A stretch of DNA of 25,171 nt from assembly GCF_021648855.1 (NCBI RefSeq), contig NZ_JAKJHX010000048.1, forward strand, positions 11,048-36,218. Reading direction: 5' to 3'. Each line of letters opens with the position of its first letter. Position 1 is the stretch's first letter. Positions 22,401 to 25,171 of this stretch are shown here, in pieces. Source of the stretch: Tychonema litorale BBK16. Its GTDB lineage: Bacteria; Cyanobacteriota; Cyanobacteriia; Cyanobacteriales; Microcoleaceae. Below the pieces are notes generated by a model. The model was not told where the DNA came from. It searched no databases and saw nothing but the letters and a program-made list of their open reading frames with translations. The translations under genes and the position numbers were made by a program.

Positions 22401-24944
22401 GGTCAATTCATACTGATTTTGCCAGCAGTTTGCTGTTAGTAAATCCATCCCTATTTGTAGATAGAGATTTGCCGCCATGTAGGCAGTAGAACTTCTGGCT
22501 TTACGTCCGGCTTCTAAGTTGAGTTTGGCTAAGGCTTCGCGCTCGCTCGGTTGGGCGATTAACTCTTGTCCTAGATTTAAATGACCCACCAGATCGAACA
22601 GCTTTTCTTCTTTTTCCATTTCAGAAAATTTTTGGAGCAGCAATTGTCCGATCGTCAGATGAGTAACTTGTTTTTGGTTTTCGGGAATCAGAGAATAAGC
22701 TGCTTGTTGGACGCGATCGTGCAGGAACCGATAAGTCGGATTGGCAACAGATTCAGTAGCAGCTTTAGCATCGGTTGCGATGAATAATTTATAAGTATCG
22801 GCGATCGGTAAGATGAATCCTTCTTGCAAGGCTTCCCACAATGCTAATGCCGTTTGTTCGGGTAATTCGTCGCTGACTATTGCCAATGTATCTAAATCAA
22901 ACTGCGCCCCAATGCACGCTGCAAGTTTGAGTGCATCCTGAGTTTCTGGTGGCAATTTTTGCAATTGCACCGCCATAAACTCCACCACATCATCAGCGCT
23001 GGTAAATGTAACTCGATCGAGATCGCAGTACCACCCCCCTTTACTTTCTCCCTTGCTAAAGGGAGGTAGTGCGTTGCGGGGGTCTCCCCCGTTGTAACAA
23101 CTGGCGTAGGACTCAGGGGGGTCAAAAATAATCAGTCCATCTTCATACAAGGACTTGAGGAATTGAGTGGAGAAAAAGGGATTACCTTGGGTTTTTTGAT
23201 AAACGAGTTCTGTTAAAGGTTGAGCCAAGGATAAATTACAAATCAGCGTATCTGCGACCAACTGATTCAGATCTGCTAAACTCAATGGTTGCAGAGTAAT
23301 AGTATTCACCGCAGCCCCAGACTTAACAATCTCATCGATCGTCAACATAAACGGATGAATAGGGGAGACTTCATTATCCCGATAAGCACCCAAGACTAAC
23401 AAATGTCCCGTATCCTCCATCAACAGTTGTAGCAATTTCAAAGATGCGGAATCCGCCCACTGCAAATCGTCCAAAAATATGACTAAGGGATGTTCGGCGG
23501 TAGTAAATACTTGCACAAACTTTTGCATCAGCATATTGAAACGATTTTGGGCCGCACTCCCCGACAGTTCTAGTGCAGTCGGTTGAACGCCAATGATGCG
23601 TTCTAACTCAGGAATAACCTCAATCAAGACTTGCCCATTATTGCCTACTGCGGCGATAATCTTGGTTTTCCATGTTTGTAATTGAGCATTCGATTCTGAT
23701 AGCAATTGACCCATCAATTCTCGAAATGCTTGCACAAATGCACTGAAGGGAATATTGCGCTGAAATTGGTCGTATTTGCCTTTAATAAAATAGCCCCGCT
23801 GTCTGGCGATCGGCTTGTGGACTTCATTCACTACTGCGGTTTTACCAATTCCAGAGAAGCCAGCCACCAGCATCAGTTCACTGCCGGATAAATGCGATCC
23901 CCCCCCTAGGGCGGGCACGGGGGCACCGCCCCTACTCAGGGGGGAGTCGGATGAAGCCTCCCTTATTAAGGGGGGTTGGGGGGATCGTCCTGATGCAACT
24001 CGTTCAAATGCTGACAGTAATTTTTGGACTTCAATTTCCCTGCCGTAGAGCTTTTCGGGGATGAGGAAACGGTCTGTAATATCCCGCGTTCCCAAGGCAA
24101 AAGTGTCAATGTTAGTTGTTTTTTGTAATTGAACGAGACACATTTCTAAATCGTGCTTTAGTCCCAATGCAGTTTGATAGCGGTTTTCTGCATTCTTAGC
24201 CATCAATTTACTGACAATTTGCGACACAATTAGGGGAATTTCTGGATCTATTTCGTGCGGGGAAATCGGCTGTCTGGCAATGTGGCAGTGAACCACCTCT
24301 AAAGGATCTTCTGTCTCAAAAGGCAGTTTTCCTGTGAGCAATTCGTAGAAGGTGACGCCGAGCGAGTAAAAGTCAGTGCGGTAATCGAGAGCGCGATTCA
24401 TTCTGCCGGTTTGTTCCGGCGAGATGTAAGCGAGAGTGCCTTCTAAAACGTTGGGGTTTTTCAGGGTGGGCGTTTCTCGCGTTAGCTGAGTAGAAATGCC
24501 AAAGTCGATGAGTTTGATCTCTCCGGTCGCTGGATTGAATACTATATTAGAAGGGTTAATATCTTTGTGTATAATATTTGCAGCATGAATTTTTCCTAAA
24601 GTTTCAGTTGAAGCGATCGCGAGGAGCAAAAATTCTTCAAGAGTAAACAGGCGCTGCTGCATCCATATTTTCAAGGATTCGCCGCCAAAGTCCTCGATAA
24701 ACATGACGAGGCTGTTTTGGTATTTTTGCAAGTCATAAACTTGCACGACTCCCGCCTCTTTCAATTTTCGGGTGATGCGGTATTCGGTGCGGTAGCGCAC
24801 CAATTCTTGAGCTGTGGGGTAGCTGTCTTTGAGAAGTTTGAGGATGACTGGCTGGTTATCCGGTTCCCGAATGGCTCGATAAACCAGAGAGTTGGCACTT
24901 TCATAGAGAAGTGTCACAACGGCAACGCCTGGAATGGAGAGCAT
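19452..24944 (-). CDS. Giant signalling protein: Ser/Thr kinase, AAA ATPase, GAF, class III cyclase
   Basis: This 1830-residue cytoplasmic protein joins four signalling modules. A Ser/Thr kinase (about 1-280) has Lys36 in VILKLLKD, HKDINPSN at 126-133 and DFG at 147-149. An AAA ATPase of the orc1-like type (about 295-620) has Walker A GFSGIGKT ending at Thr369 and VIFLDDLQWAD as Walker B. A long helical, TPR-like region covers about 700-1350. A GAF domain starts near 1381. A class III cyclase (about 1585-1750) has metal-binding Asp1594 and Asp1638, Lys1634 and Asp1706 for adenine recognition, and Asn1709 and Arg1713, so it should make cAMP. The C-terminus has one TPR-like helical pair. Similar chimeras are known in filamentous cyanobacteria, some with a histidine kinase in place of the cyclase. 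Two inserts of intergenic repeat origin lie at about residues 319-351 and 611-638. Confidence 0.92.
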   Translation of the reverse strand: MLSIPGVAVVTLLYESANSLVYRAIREPDNQPVILKLLKDSYPTAQELVRYRTEYRITRKLKEAGVVQVYDLQKYQNSLVMFIEDFGGESLKIWMQQRLFTLEEFLLLAIASTETLGKIHAANIIHKDINPSNIVFNPATGEIKLIDFGISTQLTRETPTLKNPNVLEGTLAYISPEQTGRMNRALDYRTDFYSLGVTFYELLTGKLPFETEDPLEVVHCHIARQPISPHEIDPEIPLIVSQIVSKLMAKNAENRYQTALGLKHDLEMCLVQLQKTTNIDTFALGTRDITDRFLIPEKLYGREIEVQKLLSAFERVASGRSPQPPLIREASSDSPLSRGGAPVPALGGGSHLSGSELMLVAGFSGIGKTAVVNEVHKPIARQRGYFIKGKYDQFQRNIPFSAFVQAFRELMGQLLSESNAQLQTWKTKIIAAVGNNGQVLIEVIPELERIIGVQPTALELSGSAAQNRFNMLMQKFVQVFTTAEHPLVIFLDDLQWADSASLKLLQLLMEDTGHLLVLGAYRDNEVSPIHPFMLTIDEIVKSGAAVNTITLQPLSLADLNQLVADTLICNLSLAQPLTELVYQKTQGNPFFSTQFLKSLYEDGLIIFDPPESYASCYNGGDPRNALPPFSKGESKGGWYCDLDRVTFTSADDVVEFMAVQLQKLPPETQDALKLAACIGAQFDLDTLAIVSDELPEQTALALWEALQEGFILPIADTYKLFIATDAKAATESVANPTYRFLHDRVQQAAYSLIPENQKQVTHLTIGQLLLQKFSEMEKEEKLFDLVGHLNLGQELIAQPSEREALAKLNLEAGRKARSSTAYMAANLYLQIGMDLLTANCWQNQYELTLNLYVAAAETAYLNGDFDGMELLAAQVLQSAQTILDRVKVYEIKIAAQTAQIKVLETIAVAREALLQLGIELPAEPDEAKIGKALQTLAGQLSDRKIEELIDLPMMTNPQIQAAMELSGMLFPPIFQGMPGLLPLLSSTMVSLSLQFGNAPASTVGYAIHGMVLCAFFQEVETGYGFGQLALNLLDKFDVRELKSTVLLLFGGWIQHRQESLLATILTLKDGFTTGMETGDFVDAGYNIYIYFYTHLFAGVELDTWEAEIADYRAVMAQLKQYSARIYLDMIQQTVQNFRETRIRSDCLIGSTYDETVMIPKHYQDNEFTALACACIFKLLLAYCYGNYTAALDNITQVKQYLMGVSGSAFVPIFHFYAALTHLALFRAQSAIEQTEILALVETHQTTLQQWAQNAPMNYLHKWYLVEAERQRVLGNKAEAIEMYDRAISGAKENKYINDEALANEVAAKFYWEWGKTKVAQAYIFEAYYCYVQWGATAKVTDLETRYSQILVVNQPGRKNTQTSVSMTTTGSGNHVDITAVMKASQAISGEILLEKLLSNLMRILIENAGAQRGYLILPSQGKLLIEAEGRIDDELVTVLQSISVENCQELASAIVNYVARTQERVVLDDAVRSRQFTNDPYIRKNQPKSILCVPLINQSQIVSIVYLENNLTAGAFTPERVELLKVLSGQAAISIQNSKLYTEVRESEKRLAQLNKAYERFVPSQFLQFLDKSSIIDVELGDQVQLEMSVLFSDIRNFTTLSESMTPEDNFRFINSYLSRMEPVINQNNGFIDKYIGDAIMALFSGEADNAVKAGISMLYRLAEYNQIRITSGYAPIKIGIGINTGSLMLGTVGGPNRMDGTVISDAVNLASRVEGLTKNYGVSLLITQETYSRLENPSKYAIRSLDTVKVKGKSEAVTVYEVFDADPPAIKDGKLATLELFAEGLAIYSEGKFAEAGRLFAECWHQNQGDRASKIYWERCHSALGLAHK
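23029..23112. repeat. Intergenic-type repeat inserted in frame in the kinase/cyclase gene
   Basis: The DNA has C/G-rich arms (accaccccccttta, ctaaagggaggtag, tcaggggggtc) and encodes DPPESYASCYNGGDPRN followed by LPPFSKGESKGGWY. This is how a dispersed cyanobacterial intergenic repeat reads when translated, and it does not resemble the surrounding ATPase domain. The frame is preserved. Confidence 0.7.
23893..23992. repeat. Second in-frame repeat insert, between kinase and Walker A
   Basis: The segment contains cccccccctagggcgggcac, cccctactcaggggggag and ttattaaggggggttgggg, and encodes SPQPPLIREASSDSPLSRGG then APVPALGGGSHLSG. It lies in the linker just before the ATPase P-loop, where an insert would be tolerated. 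Confidence 0.75.
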
Positions 24945-25036
24945 ATTGATTTTTTTGCGAAAAATTAACGCGAGTCAAAACGCACCATATTTGTGTCAAT
25001 AATAGCGCGTTAGAAGGATTTTAGGGACGCGCGGCC

Positions 25037-25103
25037 AAAAACCCGGTTTCTGCGTCAATATATCTCGGATCTATCAAGGATTTTTCGGAGAAACCGGGTT
25101 TTT
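25037..25103. repeat. Palindromic AAACCCGGTTTCT repeat
   Basis: aaaaacccggtttct (25037-25051) and agaaaccgggttttt (25089-25103) are perfect inverted copies. The same family occurs at 1482-1545. It lies about 90 bp upstream of the large kinase/cyclase gene. Confidence 0.75.
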
Positions 25104-25119
25104 TGCGTCTAGGACTATT

Positions 25120-25171
25120 GTTGACATACTCCCCGACAAACAGGCGCGGGGATTCTAATTCATGGTTCACA
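25120..25171. mobile_element. Probable end of an IS200/IS605-type element, cut by the window
   Basis: ttgacatactccccg, a short loop, and cgcggggattctaattc form a small hairpin (tccccg/cgggga). This layout matches the terminal hairpins next to many tnpB-type (IS200/IS605) elements. No coding sequence of the element is inside the window, so this is an assignment by motif only. Confidence 0.5.

Overview
This window is chromosomal DNA of a filamentous cyanobacterium, most likely of the Oscillatoria/Microcoleus type. I infer this from the many GCGATCGC (HIP1) sites, the arrays of the ATTGGGA short tandem repeat, an FtsH nearly identical in layout to the photosystem II repair protease FtsH2 of Synechocystis, cobalamin genes in cyanobacterial order, and very large multi-domain signalling proteins. 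No species name can be proved from the sequence alone.

Layout. (1) 1-1238, minus: a Ser/Thr kinase with an N-terminal zinc ribbon, cut by the window edge inside a Thr/Pro repeat linker. (2) 1239-1583: a gap with a decayed second copy of the aspS 3' end and a palindromic repeat. (3) aspS and a small two-repeat helical protein (minus), then fluC, mgtE and a membrane/coiled-coil/Myb-like protein (plus). (4) 7401-10136: an accessory island. ATTGGGA arrays lie on both sides; inside are three copies of one insertion-sequence left end, one internally deleted IS with a dead transposase, and two AT-rich genes resembling toxin-immunity families (Imm11/DUF1629 and DUF416) without a visible toxin. (5) 10147-11947, minus: a two-gene actin-type segregation module (ParM-like ATPase and ParR-like partner) after a hairpin-rich leader. 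(6) 12638-14524: ftsH2, with an HLR1-like site in its upstream region. (7) 14791-17733: a soluble five-PAS histidine kinase. (8) 17893-19229, minus: cbiC(cobH)-cobI, overlapping by 4 bp. (9) 19452-24944, minus: an 1830-residue kinase/AAA ATPase/GAF/class III cyclase with two intergenic-type repeats inserted in frame. (10) The window ends in a palindromic repeat and what looks like the end of an IS200/IS605-type element.

Housekeeping genes (aspS, mgtE, fluC, ftsH2, cobI, cbiC) are intact. The unusual material is the immunity-gene island bounded by IS ends, the chromosomal ParM/ParR module with its structured leader, the aspS 3'-end duplication, and the repeat families, some of which have entered coding sequence or promoter regions.
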